64,000 nt of DNA from Bradyrhizobium septentrionale. Lineage in GTDB: Bacteria; Pseudomonadota; Alphaproteobacteria; Rhizobiales; Xanthobacteraceae. The notes under the pieces are model-generated. The model ran no database searches, was not told the DNA's origin, and worked only from the letters and a program-made list of their open reading frames with translations. Where the stretch lies: contig NZ_CP088285.1 in the NCBI RefSeq assembly GCF_011516645.4, forward strand, positions 1,940,501 to 2,004,500, given 5' to 3'. This document shows, one piece after another, positions 45,839 to 53,724 of this stretch; the stretch's first letter is position 1, and every line of letters starts with the position of its first letter. A program made the translations under genes and the position numbers.

Positions 45839-46237
45839 CGGTCACGGTCGCATCCTTTACAAGTTTATTTTTCGCCTTTAGCGGTGGCTAAACGCACTAA
45901 TGTCATCGAGTCGACGACGTCTCCTCAGAAGGCATTCCAAGGGAGAATGGCGTGTGCCGTTTTTCTGTCGCTTGGAGCGACAAGTATGAATTTCTCATAA
46001 GGTGGTTCTTGCGATTCATCATGCGCGCAGGGATCACTTTGCGGCAAAGCCACGAAATGGATTGCAGGCGAGGCTCTCATCAAGAAGAATGTGAAGCGCC
46101 TGCGCGACCATAGAACTAATAAGTGTTCTCTCGAATCCTTGTCAGTCGACGTCGCCCTTCATGTGCCTCGTCAGATGAGTTGAGCTGTCGTTATGACGAC
46201 GCTGTTCGCTTGAGACGATACTTTCGAGCAAGCCAAA
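45839..46237. other. Gene-free stretch upstream of the recombinase site
   Basis: About 400 bp between the divergent DUF5131 and recombinase genes. I see no gene or obvious hairpin terminator. It should hold the promoters for both directions. Confidence 0.4.
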
Positions 46238-46294
46238 ACTGATAAGCTTTTATTGTGTTGCATGCAGAGACTGATCGACTAGAATCTCATCAGT
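46238..46294 (+). repeat. Complex palindromic site E next to the short recombinase
   Basis: ACTGATAAG (46238-46246, preceded by AA), but no CTTATCAGT at the usual distance. Instead a second pair, ACTGATCGA (46270-46278) and CTCATCAGT (46286-46294, followed by CG), with a 7-bp gap. The whole 57-bp block ends 13 bp before ATG 46308. Its architecture differs from sites A-D and F, as a primary attachment site next to its recombinase might. Confidence 0.6.
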
Positions 46295-46307
46295 CGGTTT
46301 GATCGAG

Positions 46308-46883
46308 ATGGCAGGCAAGCAAGCTAAAATCCTCTCTGCTCAAGCGGCGCGAGACTTGGTTCTCTTCGCCGAAACGACCCGACACCCGGATAGAAATCGC
46401 GTTATCGTCTTGTTGTCGCTAAAGGCCGGCTTGCGCGCTGCCGAGATCGCCAAACTCACCTGGGATATGGTCGAGACCGCCGAGGGCGAGATCGGCGCCA
46501 CGATTGAGCTGCGAGACGCTGTCGCGAAGAAACGACATGGTCGCCGGGTCCCGATTCAAGGCGACTTGCGCGACGCGTTGATCGTTTGGCGCAAGAGATC
46601 TCGAGGTGAAGGACCAGTCGTTCGATCTGAACGCGGTGGCCCGATGACGCCGCTAAGCATCGTTGTCTGGTTCAACCGGGTCTTCCGCGCGACGGGACTG
46701 GACGGGTGTTCCTCGCATTCGGGACGGCGAACCTTCATCACGCGCGCAGCTCGCCTGGTCCACAAAGCTGGCGGCTCCCTCAGGGACGTCCAACTCCTGG
46801 CAGGTCATTCGTCGATCCAGACAACCCAGCGATACATCGACGGCGACAGTGATGCGCAGAGGAGGCTGGTATCGCTGATCTAG
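46308..46883 (+). CDS. Short tyrosine recombinase (catalytic domain only)
   Basis: 191 residues from ATG 46308 (TTG 46299 also possible). All catalytic residues are visible: Arg in KAGLRAAEIAKLTW, the beta-hairpin Lys in AVAKKRHGRRVPI, H-x-x-R in SSHSGRRTFIT, His in LLAGHSSIQTTQ and the nucleophile Tyr in QRYIDGD. The N-terminal SAM-like core-binding domain of usual integrases (~100 residues) is missing; only ~15 residues precede the catalytic domain. Site E lies directly upstream. I infer that it acts on the dispersed ACTGATAAG sites. The following unknown gene overlaps or abuts it. Confidence 0.75.
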   Translation: MAGKQAKILSAQAARDLVLFAETTRHPDRNRVIVLLSLKAGLRAAEIAKLTWDMVETAEGEIGATIELRDAVAKKRHGRRVPIQGDLRDALIVWRKRSRGEGPVVRSERGGPMTPLSIVVWFNRVFRATGLDGCSSHSGRRTFITRAARLVHKAGGSLRDVQLLAGHSSIQTTQRYIDGDSDAQRRLVSLI

Positions 46884-47077
46884 GAAAATCATCGAAACCG
46901 GCCTCGAGGCTGGGACCACCGCCGGGGGAACCAATCGGGATCGCGACGAACCTCATCGAGGCTATCGCTCGTGAAACTTCCCGATGGACAAGATCAGGCC
47001 AAGCGGACGTTGCCGCACCTGATCCCAGACTCCGCAACATCGTCCGATCCAAAGATACGCCGGCCCTGTTCGACTGG

Positions 47078-47902
47078 ATGATCGAGACCTTCAACTTCCA
47101 GGGAATCTCCGACAGGGTCGCCGCGTCATACCTCCAGGCTCACGGCAGCATCACCTGGCATCAAATCAAGGCTCAGATTGGCCGCGATCCGGCCTGTTCG
47201 CTTCTGCGGAGCTATTGGGCATACGAGGACTGCCGATACGACAAGACCCGACAAGCCTGTAGCCACCCTCGCTACCTCCGCGGATGTCCAGTCCCGTCTC
47301 ATCCCCTGAGAAATGGCCGCCTCAACCAAACCGCGTTCAGCTTCTTCTTATTCGTCAGAGACGTGGCTGGATCCGATCTCTTCCGGTGGCTCGATGACCA
47401 GCTCGCAGCCGCAGCCGACCTTGGCAATTCGGCTGCACAAGAGGCATTGGTCGGCCCGATGCGCCACGTCTTCGGTGTGTCGGACAAAGTCCTCACCATG
47501 ACCCTGTCCGCGGTCTTGATGGCAGATCGGAGAGGCCGGCCTGATTGGTTCAGTGTCGGCAGCCGAATGATCGTCGTCGACCGGCTCGTCCACAATCTGC
47601 TCGCCCGCACCGGAATCCTGGCGAGGTCTGGCGCGAGCCACGGCTACGGCCAGCATTGCTACGGCCAGACCGGCTGCGCCGACATTCTGCGGCGGGTTTC
47701 GGCAAAGATCGACGCGCGCCAATTCGATGCCGGCTTTCCCGCGAATTTTCCGCGCTATATTCAGCATACGCTTTGGCATTACTGCGCTGCCGACGGCTTA
47801 AACGTCTGTAACGGCAACAATATTGATGATCGCAAGTCGTGCGAACAGATATCATGTATAGTTTACAGTATTTGTGGCCGAAATGCCTTGAAAATCAAGT
47901 AA
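47078..47902 (+). CDS. Unknown protein downstream of the recombinase
   Basis: At least 274 residues. ATG 47078 is the only canonical start, but the frame is open and protein-like back to 46853 (for example PDPRLRNIVRSKDTPALFDW just upstream) and overlaps the end of the recombinase gene. Helical with conserved-looking DRLVHNLLARTGILARSG and a C-terminus rich in Cys (HYCAADGLNVCNG, KSCEQISC). The Leu-rich helical part recalls HhH-GPD folds but no signature is clear. Close linkage to the recombinase suggests a partner, by inference. Family unknown. Confidence 0.5.
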   Translation: MIETFNFQGISDRVAASYLQAHGSITWHQIKAQIGRDPACSLLRSYWAYEDCRYDKTRQACSHPRYLRGCPVPSHPLRNGRLNQTAFSFFLFVRDVAGSDLFRWLDDQLAAAADLGNSAAQEALVGPMRHVFGVSDKVLTMTLSAVLMADRRGRPDWFSVGSRMIVVDRLVHNLLARTGILARSGASHGYGQHCYGQTGCADILRRVSAKIDARQFDAGFPANFPRYIQHTLWHYCAADGLNVCNGNNIDDRKSCEQISCIVYSICGRNALKIK

Positions 47903-48036
47903 TTATTGCACTAAAGAAAATATCATTCTTCGATATAACGCATTGAAATAATTGACATTTTTGACATTTCCGGCGAATATACTACTGCGAGGCCAGTCAT
48001 TCTTGTCTCGTCATCTTAGAACAAGGAGCCAGACAG

Positions 48037-48153
48037 ATGCCAAAACCTAGATTGTCCGGGCGCGCCCGGAGCCAAAATGGATCGATCTTCCCAGCAAGGG
48101 GCCCAAATCGGGCCCCTTCTGCTTTTCAGGGAGGCCGGCATGACAAAGCCTAA
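48037..48153 (+). CDS. Putative leader peptide
   Basis: 38 codons, MPKPRLSGRARSQNG to GGRHDKA, with AAGGAG 8 bp before ATG 48037. It runs through both hairpins of the leader and its stop (48151-48153) overlaps the start of the next gene. The size, position and hairpins fit an attenuation or translational-coupling leader. No codon bias is diagnostic. Confidence 0.4.
   Translation: MPKPRLSGRARSQNGSIFPARGPNRAPSAFQGGRHDKA
48055..48126 (+). promoter_or_regulatory. Double-hairpin leader before the 48140 gene
   Basis: Hairpin 1 is a perfect 16-bp palindrome TCCGGGCGCGCCCGGA (48055-48070). Hairpin 2 is AAGGGGCCC-AAATC-GGGCCCCTT (48096-48118) followed by CTGCTTTT, shaped like an intrinsic terminator. 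The next gene's GGGAGG and ATG follow within 20 bp. A similar single hairpin precedes the paralogue at 51782. Confidence 0.55.
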
Positions 48154-48679
48154 TTCCTCCAAACCCACCGTTTCCTCGACCACCGCGGTGATCGTCTTCG
48201 GCCTCGATCCGACCGGAAAGCCGAAGGCCGGCCGATTTCCGGGGAAGGATGCCACCTTGGCCAGAAAGGCCGCTCTCGCACTGAAACTGGCTGTCTGCAA
48301 GGTCAATCGGCCAAGGCTGGTCGAGCTCGTCACCCGGATCCCGCTCGGCCGGCTCCACGCCCAGGGAAGGGCTTTCCTGCCGTTCATCAGGCCGGACCTA
48401 TATCAAGAGCTGGCGGCCGCGGCGAACCCCTCTATGGCCGCCGCAGCAAAGCTTGGCCCGAACGTATCGATGGCGCCGGAAGCCAAACCGCCAAAGGACC
48501 GGACCAGCATCGCCGCGGGTGACCTGGTTCTCTGCAGCGAAGGCGTCGAAGAGGGCTATTGGGAGGCAATTGTCACCGAACGGGATGGCGACAATCTGGT
48601 CTGCCGGTTCAGAGACTACCCTCGCCTTCCGCTCTTCAAGTGCACCGTCCAAGCCGTCGCCTTGATGCACGGCGGCTAG
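48140..48679 (+). CDS. Unknown protein with C-terminal SH3/tudor-like module (paralogue 1)
   Basis: 179 residues from ATG 48140 (GGGAGG 5 bp before). N-terminal half has VIVFGLDPTGKPKAGRFPGK, shared almost pattern-for-pattern with VILFGLDKDRKPRAARFTGE of the gene at 51782. The C-terminal ~55 residues (GDLVLCSEGVEEGYWEAIVT, then CRFRDYPRLPLF) form a small beta barrel like tudor or PWWP modules. A DNA- or chromatin-like binding role can be guessed; it is not shown. It lies with a DUF3768 gene on the same strand. Confidence 0.55.
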   Translation: MTKPNSSKPTVSSTTAVIVFGLDPTGKPKAGRFPGKDATLARKAALALKLAVCKVNRPRLVELVTRIPLGRLHAQGRAFLPFIRPDLYQELAAAANPSMAAAAKLGPNVSMAPEAKPPKDRTSIAAGDLVLCSEGVEEGYWEAIVTERDGDNLVCRFRDYPRLPLFKCTVQAVALMHGG

Positions 48680-48757
48680 GACTTGGCCATCGAGGTCGCT
48701 CCGCACTCCGGGCCACCGCCCCTTTCCTTCATTGAAATATCAGCAGGAGACCCAACC

Positions 48758-49087
48758 ATGTCTAGCGACAAGGCGCGGATTCGCGCGCTTAATGATGACC
48801 TCCGACAGCACTTGCTTGGTGGTGGCGCTGTCATGACGCCTGGGATTGCAGCCCTAGGCCCTGAGGCGATTCAACGGCTCGTTCAAACCATCGCAACGTT
48901 CGATGACTTTTGTACTGAGAATGACCCTCACAGCGAACACGATTTTGGTGCCTTTGATTTCGATGGCGTCAGGGTCTTCTTCAAGATCGACTACTACGAC
49001 AAGACCCTCAAGAACGGCTCACCCGATCCGGCCGATCCGAGCGTCACCGAGAGGGTGATCACCCTCATGTTGGCCGAAGAGTACTAG
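48758..49087 (+). CDS. DUF3768 protein
   Basis: 109 residues from ATG 48758 (AGGAG 8 bp before). RIRALNDDLRQHLLGGGAVM near the start and NDPHSEHDFGAF, VFFKIDYYDKTLKNGS in the middle are the DUF3768 pattern, common on alphaproteobacterial plasmids and islands. Function unknown. IS66 copy 2 is inserted 52 bp after its stop. Confidence 0.75.
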   Translation: MSSDKARIRALNDDLRQHLLGGGAVMTPGIAALGPEAIQRLVQTIATFDDFCTENDPHSEHDFGAFDFDGVRVFFKIDYYDKTLKNGSPDPADPSVTERVITLMLAEEY

Positions 49088-49209
49088 CCAGAATTGGACT
49101 TGGAGAGTGCTTCAACCACTGTTTTCGTAGCCACCAACCGTAAGCGCGATTTTCTTCGCACGCCGGCGGTTTTGATGGATTGCCCTGGTATCGGGCGATA
49201 CCGAGCCGT

Positions 49210-50781
49210 TCAGGCAGTGGCGGCTTTGTGGAAGTTGAAGGGCAGCAGGTCTGTAATATCGGCGTCGCCGGCGCGCTGAGGCAATTCGGTGAGGACGTGG
49301 CGCAACCACGCTAACGGCTCGACACGTGAGGCGCGGCAGGTCAGCATCAGGCTATAGACGACGGCACTGGCCTTGGCTCCGTCCACGGTATCGCTGAACA
49401 ACCAACTCTTCCTGCCAGTTGCAAAAACCCTGATGTCGCGCTCCAGAAGATTGTTGTCAATCGGCATGCTGCCGTCCCCGGTGTAGCGCGTCAGATATTC
49501 CCATTGGTTTCGGGTGTAGGATACGGCGTCGCCGAGCTTGCTGTCAGGCAAGACCTTCGGGGCCATGTCATCGAGCCATACTTTGAGAGCATTGAGGATG
49601 GGGACACTATGTTGCTGGCGGAAGCGGCGAATGCAGTAGGCCTGTGTTTCACCCTTCTCCGGTATTCCGTCCCACGCCCGCCTTTCAACCCGGTAGAGCT
49701 GTTCAAAGAACCGCAGCGCTTGCTCGGGCGGACCGCCGCCCTTCTTCCTGGCTTTGAGGGCATCGACAAAGCGCCGCCGGGAGTGGGCCATGCATCCAAT
49801 GTGGGTGGCCCCTTCCAGCGTGCGCCATGCGGTATAGCCGTCACTCATTACAATGCCACGGTAATCGCCGAGGAAGGCTTGCGGGTGGATTTGGCCGCGG
49901 CCCGGCTGATAATCCAGAAGAACGATCGGCTCGTGGCTGCCCTTGCCGCTGCGATAAGCCCACATGTACGATGTGCTGGTGGCCCGTTTGTCCTTCTCCT
50001 TGAGGACCTGAACCGTTGTCTCGTCGCCATGGATGAGAGGTTGTGATCTGAGCCGCAGCTTCAGGGCGTCGTAGATGCGATGCAGATGCTTCTCGCTCGA
50101 GCCAATCACCCAGTGGCCCAAAGCGCCGCGGCTGACAGGAACACCTGCACGTTCGAAGGCCTGCGCCAGGCGGTAGAGCGGCGTGCCATCGACATATTTG
50201 TGAACCAGCGCGAACGCCAGCGTCGAGGGCGTGGCAACGCTGCCCGGCAATGGTTGCGGCGGCATCGGCGCGGTCACGACAGGGGCGTGGATCCCGGTGC
50301 GATCGCAATGGCGGCACGCATATTTGAAGCGCACATTCTGTAAAACCTTCGCCTTCACCTCGATATGAAGTTGCTCGGTGACAGCCTCGCCCATGCGATG
50401 CATCTGGCCACGGCAGCAAGGACACGCCTTCTGATCGTCGGACAGGTCATACTCGACGCGCTCACGAGGTAGGTTCCCCGGCAGCGGCTTGCGGCCGCGC
50501 TTCTTTCCCATTGTGTTTTCGACGGGTGGCAAGCCCGTGTCCGGAAGTTCGGCGATATTGTTCGTTTCACTGCCGGCGTCCTCCTCATCGGAGGCCTGCT
50601 CGGCTTCATTGAAGAGACGATCAACATGCTTTTCGCTGCGCGGCGCAAAACGATGCAGGCGTGCCAGCGCCAGTTCTTCCTCGAGCTTGGCGACGCGGTC
50701 GGCGAGTTGATGGTTCTCCGCCTGCAGCGCAGCAATGCGTGCCAACAGCACTTCAACACTCGGATCGCCGGTTCGATTCAT
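49210..50781 (-). CDS. tnpC: IS66 transposase TnpC
   Basis: 523 residues: N-terminal coiled coil (LLARIAALQAENHQLADRVA), zinc finger KACPCCRGQMHRMGE, DDE_Tnp_IS66 core with PLIHGDETTVQVLKEKDK, GIVMSDGYTAWRTLEG and the C-terminal IDNNLLERDIRVFATGRKSW with the Glu. Intact. Confidence 0.95.
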   Translation of the reverse strand: MNRTGDPSVEVLLARIAALQAENHQLADRVAKLEEELALARLHRFAPRSEKHVDRLFNEAEQASDEEDAGSETNNIAELPDTGLPPVENTMGKKRGRKPLPGNLPRERVEYDLSDDQKACPCCRGQMHRMGEAVTEQLHIEVKAKVLQNVRFKYACRHCDRTGIHAPVVTAPMPPQPLPGSVATPSTLAFALVHKYVDGTPLYRLAQAFERAGVPVSRGALGHWVIGSSEKHLHRIYDALKLRLRSQPLIHGDETTVQVLKEKDKRATSTSYMWAYRSGKGSHEPIVLLDYQPGRGQIHPQAFLGDYRGIVMSDGYTAWRTLEGATHIGCMAHSRRRFVDALKARKKGGGPPEQALRFFEQLYRVERRAWDGIPEKGETQAYCIRRFRQQHSVPILNALKVWLDDMAPKVLPDSKLGDAVSYTRNQWEYLTRYTGDGSMPIDNNLLERDIRVFATGRKSWLFSDTVDGAKASAVVYSLMLTCRASRVEPLAWLRHVLTELPQRAGDADITDLLPFNFHKAATA

Positions 50782-50833
50782 CGAATTCTTGAATCTGAAC
50801 CGTACCGACGCGTCAACCGCTCAACTCGAGAGC

Positions 50834-51187
50834 TCAGCCGGCAACCTGATATTGCCGCACCGGATGGCGGACCATCGCATCGATATCGATGCCGTCAAGG
50901 ATCCAGTGCAATTGCTCCGTCGTCAGCGTGACGATCGCCTCCTGGCGGCGCGGCCATCGGAACCTGTCTTCGGTCAGCCGCTTCAGGACCAGTACAAAGC
51001 CGGACCGATCGAAGAACAGAAGCTTCATCCGGTCGCAACGGCGATTGCAGAACGCAAAAACCGCCGGAGTGAATGGATCGAGCGCCATCGTCTCCTGGAC
51101 CAGGACCGCAAGGCTGTTGATGCCAGCCCGGAAGTCGATCGGCTCACGGTGCAGATAGACCTGCAGGTCATCGCCCAGTCTAAACAT
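50834..51187 (-). CDS. tnpB: IS66 accessory protein TnpB
   Basis: 117 residues with VYLHREPIDFRAGINSLAVL and AVFAFCNRRCDRMKLLFFD, the IS66_Orf2 signature. Start overlaps tnpA by 8 bp. Confidence 0.95.
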   Translation of the reverse strand: MFRLGDDLQVYLHREPIDFRAGINSLAVLVQETMALDPFTPAVFAFCNRRCDRMKLLFFDRSGFVLVLKRLTEDRFRWPRRQEAIVTLTTEQLHWILDGIDIDAMVRHPVRQYQVAG

Positions 51188-51638
51188 CGCCCAGCGCTCC
51201 GATGATCGCCGTCAATGCATCCACATCGCCGCATTCCAGCGCGAGCTTCACGCCATTCGGCAGCGACACGCTCACTTTGGCCGGAGAACAAAAAGCTGGA
51301 GTCCCTTTGGGTTCCGAACCACGCACTTCATCGTAAGCCGGCAAATCAACCGTCGCCACGCTGTCTTTTCGCGACAGGTCCCGCTCGGACTTCCCCTCAA
51401 GCTGAACCGGGATGAACGCCGGGCGTGAGGACGGCGGCAGCGACCTGGTCGCGCTGTGCTTCTTGATCCACTTCCGAAGGAGGTTCGCGTTGACCCCATG
51501 TTCGAGTGCAAGCCTCGATACCGAAACCCCAGGCTCAAGGCAGGCCGCGACAAGACGCTCTTTCGATGCCGCCTCGTAGCGCCGGCGACCGTTCCGGCCG
51601 ACAAGCCTGACCCGCAGTTTCTGATCATCGTCGCTCAT
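51180..51638 (-). CDS. tnpA: IS66 accessory protein TnpA (HTH)
   Basis: 152 residues from ATG 51638 (MSDDDQKLRVRLVGRNGRRR); a longer start at 51695 would read through the inverted-repeat region. HTH: EASKERLVAACLEPGV-type helix then RLALEHGVNANLLRKWIKK. Confidence 0.85.
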   Translation of the reverse strand: MSDDDQKLRVRLVGRNGRRRYEAASKERLVAACLEPGVSVSRLALEHGVNANLLRKWIKKHSATRSLPPSSRPAFIPVQLEGKSERDLSRKDSVATVDLPAYDEVRGSEPKGTPAFCSPAKVSVSLPNGVKLALECGDVDALTAIIGALGDV

Positions 51639-51736
51639 CACAAGGTGTCCACCTATTTTGGTGGACACCTCATGCATCAGGACTCTCAAAAGCAAAAGGT
51701 GCGGAGAAATTCGCGCTTACCACCAACCCACCTATC

Positions 51737-51765
51737 GAGGCTCCGCTATGGAGCCTCTCTTTATT
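51737..51765 (+). promoter_or_regulatory. Leader hairpin before the 51782 gene
   Basis: GAGGCTCC-GCTAT-GGAGCCTC (51737-51757) followed by TCTTTATT. The 8-bp stem, 5-nt loop and U-rich tail resemble an intrinsic terminator, placed only ~16 bp before the AGGAGAG ribosome site. Loop length and position match hairpin 2 of the paralogue's leader. IS66 copy 2 lies just upstream. Confidence 0.5.
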
Positions 51766-51781
51766 CCAGAGGAGAGCGTTC

Positions 51782-52291
51782 ATGTCGACGACACCCACAA
51801 AGCCCAAAGCGAAAACCCCTGTCGCCAAAACCGTCATTCTGTTCGGACTGGATAAGGACCGTAAGCCGCGTGCGGCGCGGTTCACCGGTGAGAACGAGGC
51901 GCTATTGGCGCGAGCAGCGGCAACGATGGGTCTGCGGCTAGCGGTACCAGCCTCTAAAAAGCACTTCGAGATCGTGAACAAGCTTCCGGCAGGCCGGATT
52001 CATGCGAGCGGTACTGGTCTCGTGCCCGCTGTCGATCAACAACTTTATGATCAGATCAATTCGCTAGTGGGAGGCGATCCCGGTACGATTTCAGCGTCAT
52101 TGCCAAAATCTTGGGCTCAGCTCGCGCCTGGTCATCTCGTCCTCGCGCAAGCCACTGTCGATGATGGTTGGTGGCCTGCGATCATCGCGAAGCGAACCAA
52201 TGATACGCTGACACTGAAGTGGCGCGACTACCCCAGCGAAGCTGAGATCGTACGACCGGTCAGGTCGGTCGCATTGCTGAACATCGATTGA
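51782..52291 (+). CDS. Unknown protein with C-terminal SH3/tudor-like module (paralogue 2)
   Basis: 169 residues from ATG 51782 (AGGAG 9 bp before). Paralogue of the 48140 protein: VILFGLDKDRKPRAARFTGE, LPAGRIHASGTGLVPAV, then PGHLVLAQATVDDGWWPAII and LKWRDYPSEAEIVRPVRSV. The aligned WW/YW aromatic positions in the C-terminal module suggest a ligand-binding barrel. Lys/Pro-rich N-terminal arm. Before IS66 inserted, both paralogues and the DUF3768 gene formed one compact set between sites E and F. Confidence 0.55.
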   Translation: MSTTPTKPKAKTPVAKTVILFGLDKDRKPRAARFTGENEALLARAAATMGLRLAVPASKKHFEIVNKLPAGRIHASGTGLVPAVDQQLYDQINSLVGGDPGTISASLPKSWAQLAPGHLVLAQATVDDGWWPAIIAKRTNDTLTLKWRDYPSEAEIVRPVRSVALLNID

Positions 52292-52397
52292 AATCTTTCT
52301 TCTTCTCCTCCTTTCGTGGCTCAGGTCGGTAACACGGCCTGAGCCGTTTGTTGAATTCGCCTCCGGCACCGGGATCCCTCAGATCAGCGACCGCCCA

Positions 52398-52429
52398 ACT
52401 GATAAGGAAAGACAACTTTTCTTATCAGT
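52398..52429 (+). repeat. Palindromic site F of the dispersed lox-like family
   Basis: ACTGATAAG (52398-52406), 14-bp spacer GAAA...TTTT, CTTATCAGT (52421-52429), AA before and CG after. Perfect arms. It lies between two convergent genes, 106 bp after the stop of the 51782 gene. Confidence 0.8.
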
Positions 52430-52465
52430 CGCGACTTTGGCGCTCACAACGAGCTCGCAACCCCG

Positions 52466-52923
52466 TCATTTGACCAGTTTTCCAGCCAAAGTCTCCAGGA
52501 CATAGTCTTCTGAAGAATCCTTACCCGTTTGAAGTCCGTGCTTCTTAATTCTTGCGACGAGACATTCAAGTTGTTCAACGGCCTGCTTCGCGCTCAACTC
52601 AGGGCCAAAGATGACGACCATCTCGCTGTGAAGCTCATCGTTTCTGAGACGTCGCCGTTCGATGCCCTTTCGCCGCAGATCCTGGCGAAACGCGCGCACG
52701 TCCGGGGCTTCGATTCGAACAAAGTGTTGAGCTCGTAGTCGCACTGAATTGAAAGACACTCCTTGTCTCTAACGGCATACACAACCCCGGTGCCGTGGAA
52801 GTCCTCGCCGTTCCAGAACCGAGATGTACCCGCCTCGTAATCTACCTTGACTATCGATTTTCCCTCGTCATCTGTCTCAGCGCGTTCGATTGGATCGGGT
52901 CTATCTTTGGCCGTGTGCTTCAT
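52466..52923 (-). pseudogene. Unknown gene with a probable frameshift
   Basis: From ATG 52923 (GGAG 6 bp before): AKDRPDPIERAETDDEGKSI, then WNGEDFHGTGVVYAVRDKEC to about 52725. The coding character then continues in another frame: FVRIEAPDVRAFRQDLRRKG, ELSAKQAVEQLECLVARIKK to the stop at 52466. A single shift near 52725 would join them into a ~150-residue protein; two overlapping genes are less likely. Family unknown. Confidence 0.4.
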
Positions 52924-53724
52924 TTCATTCTCCAACTCTGTTGACAACGCGGCATTCACTTGCCGCATCGTCCATTTACAAGTTTTGAAATGGCCTCCTG
53001 CCGACCGCTCCATCCATTCTGGCGGGCGGCAATTGCGCTTCACGGTCGCCTAAGAACTGACCGAGCTTTGTGCAGATATTCCGCCCTCGCCGTCCAGGGT
53101 TGCAACCGACCTGACGCTGCCGGCCACCGTCCTCCGGTAGGACATCGGTTGGTGGCAACAGAAGCGGGCTTTTTGCCGGTTCACATGAGCCCCTAGTCAA
53201 TTGATGCCGAACGACGCAAAGACTGTTGAATCGAACGCGCCGAACAGCGTCTCGCTCAACCGTGAAATTGAAAACAACTTCGCCTGAACGTTCGACTGCG
53301 AGCACCGGGCTAGATTCCGAAGAACTGTGATGCACCTCATAAGGCGGTCGTGCAAAGTGGAAAAGGCCGATGTTTTCGGTGACGCTGCACCTCATAAGTG
53401 CGTCACTCGCACCTCGTAAAATTGTCTTTCCGGGGATTTTGCATCTCATAAGATTGTCTTTTGAATCACGAAAATCGGCAGCAAAAACGCGACCCGTTTA
53501 GGCGGCCTCTGGTGCGTTAGAATTTCATCGACGGCCGAAATAGCAGAACCACCGAAGGCTCGCCCACGGGCCTCTGAGGCCCGTTTAACAGCATCGACGC
53601 GCAGACCAGCTGTCGAAACAGGCTGATTCCGATTGAATCGGCCCGTTTGAGCATGAAACGCACGTTCGCGCAGGCTTTTTAGCGATGGAAGTGAGGATTT
53701 GGGATCTGCAGCTGTCAATCGGCC
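52924..53724. other. Degenerate region without an intact gene
   Basis: About 800 bp. No frame with both a ribosome site and protein character is seen. It contains a set of direct repeats at 53331-53462 (listed separately) and ends at the left end of the integrase-core element. Probably fossil transposon ends and gene debris. Confidence 0.4.
53331..53462 (+). repeat. Four direct repeats TGCACCTCATAAG-like
   Basis: Units at 53331 (TGCACCTCATAAGGCGGTC), 53386 (TGCACCTCATAAGTGCGTC), 53408 (CGCACCTCGTAAAATTGTC) and 53440 (TGCATCTCATAAGATTGTC), all in the same orientation. Multiple short direct repeats like these are usual at transposon ends (transposase binding sites). No matching transposase remains beside them. 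Confidence 0.6.

Larger units (their letters stand above)
49140..51720 (-). mobile_element. IS66-family element, copy 2
   Basis: Ends GTAAGCGCGATTTTCTTCGC (49140) and, in complement, GTAAGCGCGAATTTCTCCGC (51720). Exact 8-bp duplication CACCAACC at 49132-49139 and 51721-51728. Inserted between the DUF3768 gene and the hairpin leader of the 51782 gene. Confidence 0.95.

Noticed and set aside
663..52429. Dispersed palindromes as intrinsic terminators
   Set aside because: Stems are A/T-rich with 14-nt loops, lack a U-tract on a fixed side, and the arms are identical in sequence rather than only in pairing, which indicates protein recognition.
663..52429. Dispersed palindromes as XerCD dif sites
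   Set aside because: dif has 11-bp arms with a 6-bp centre flanked by ATAA and TTAT; here 16 bp separate those tetramers.
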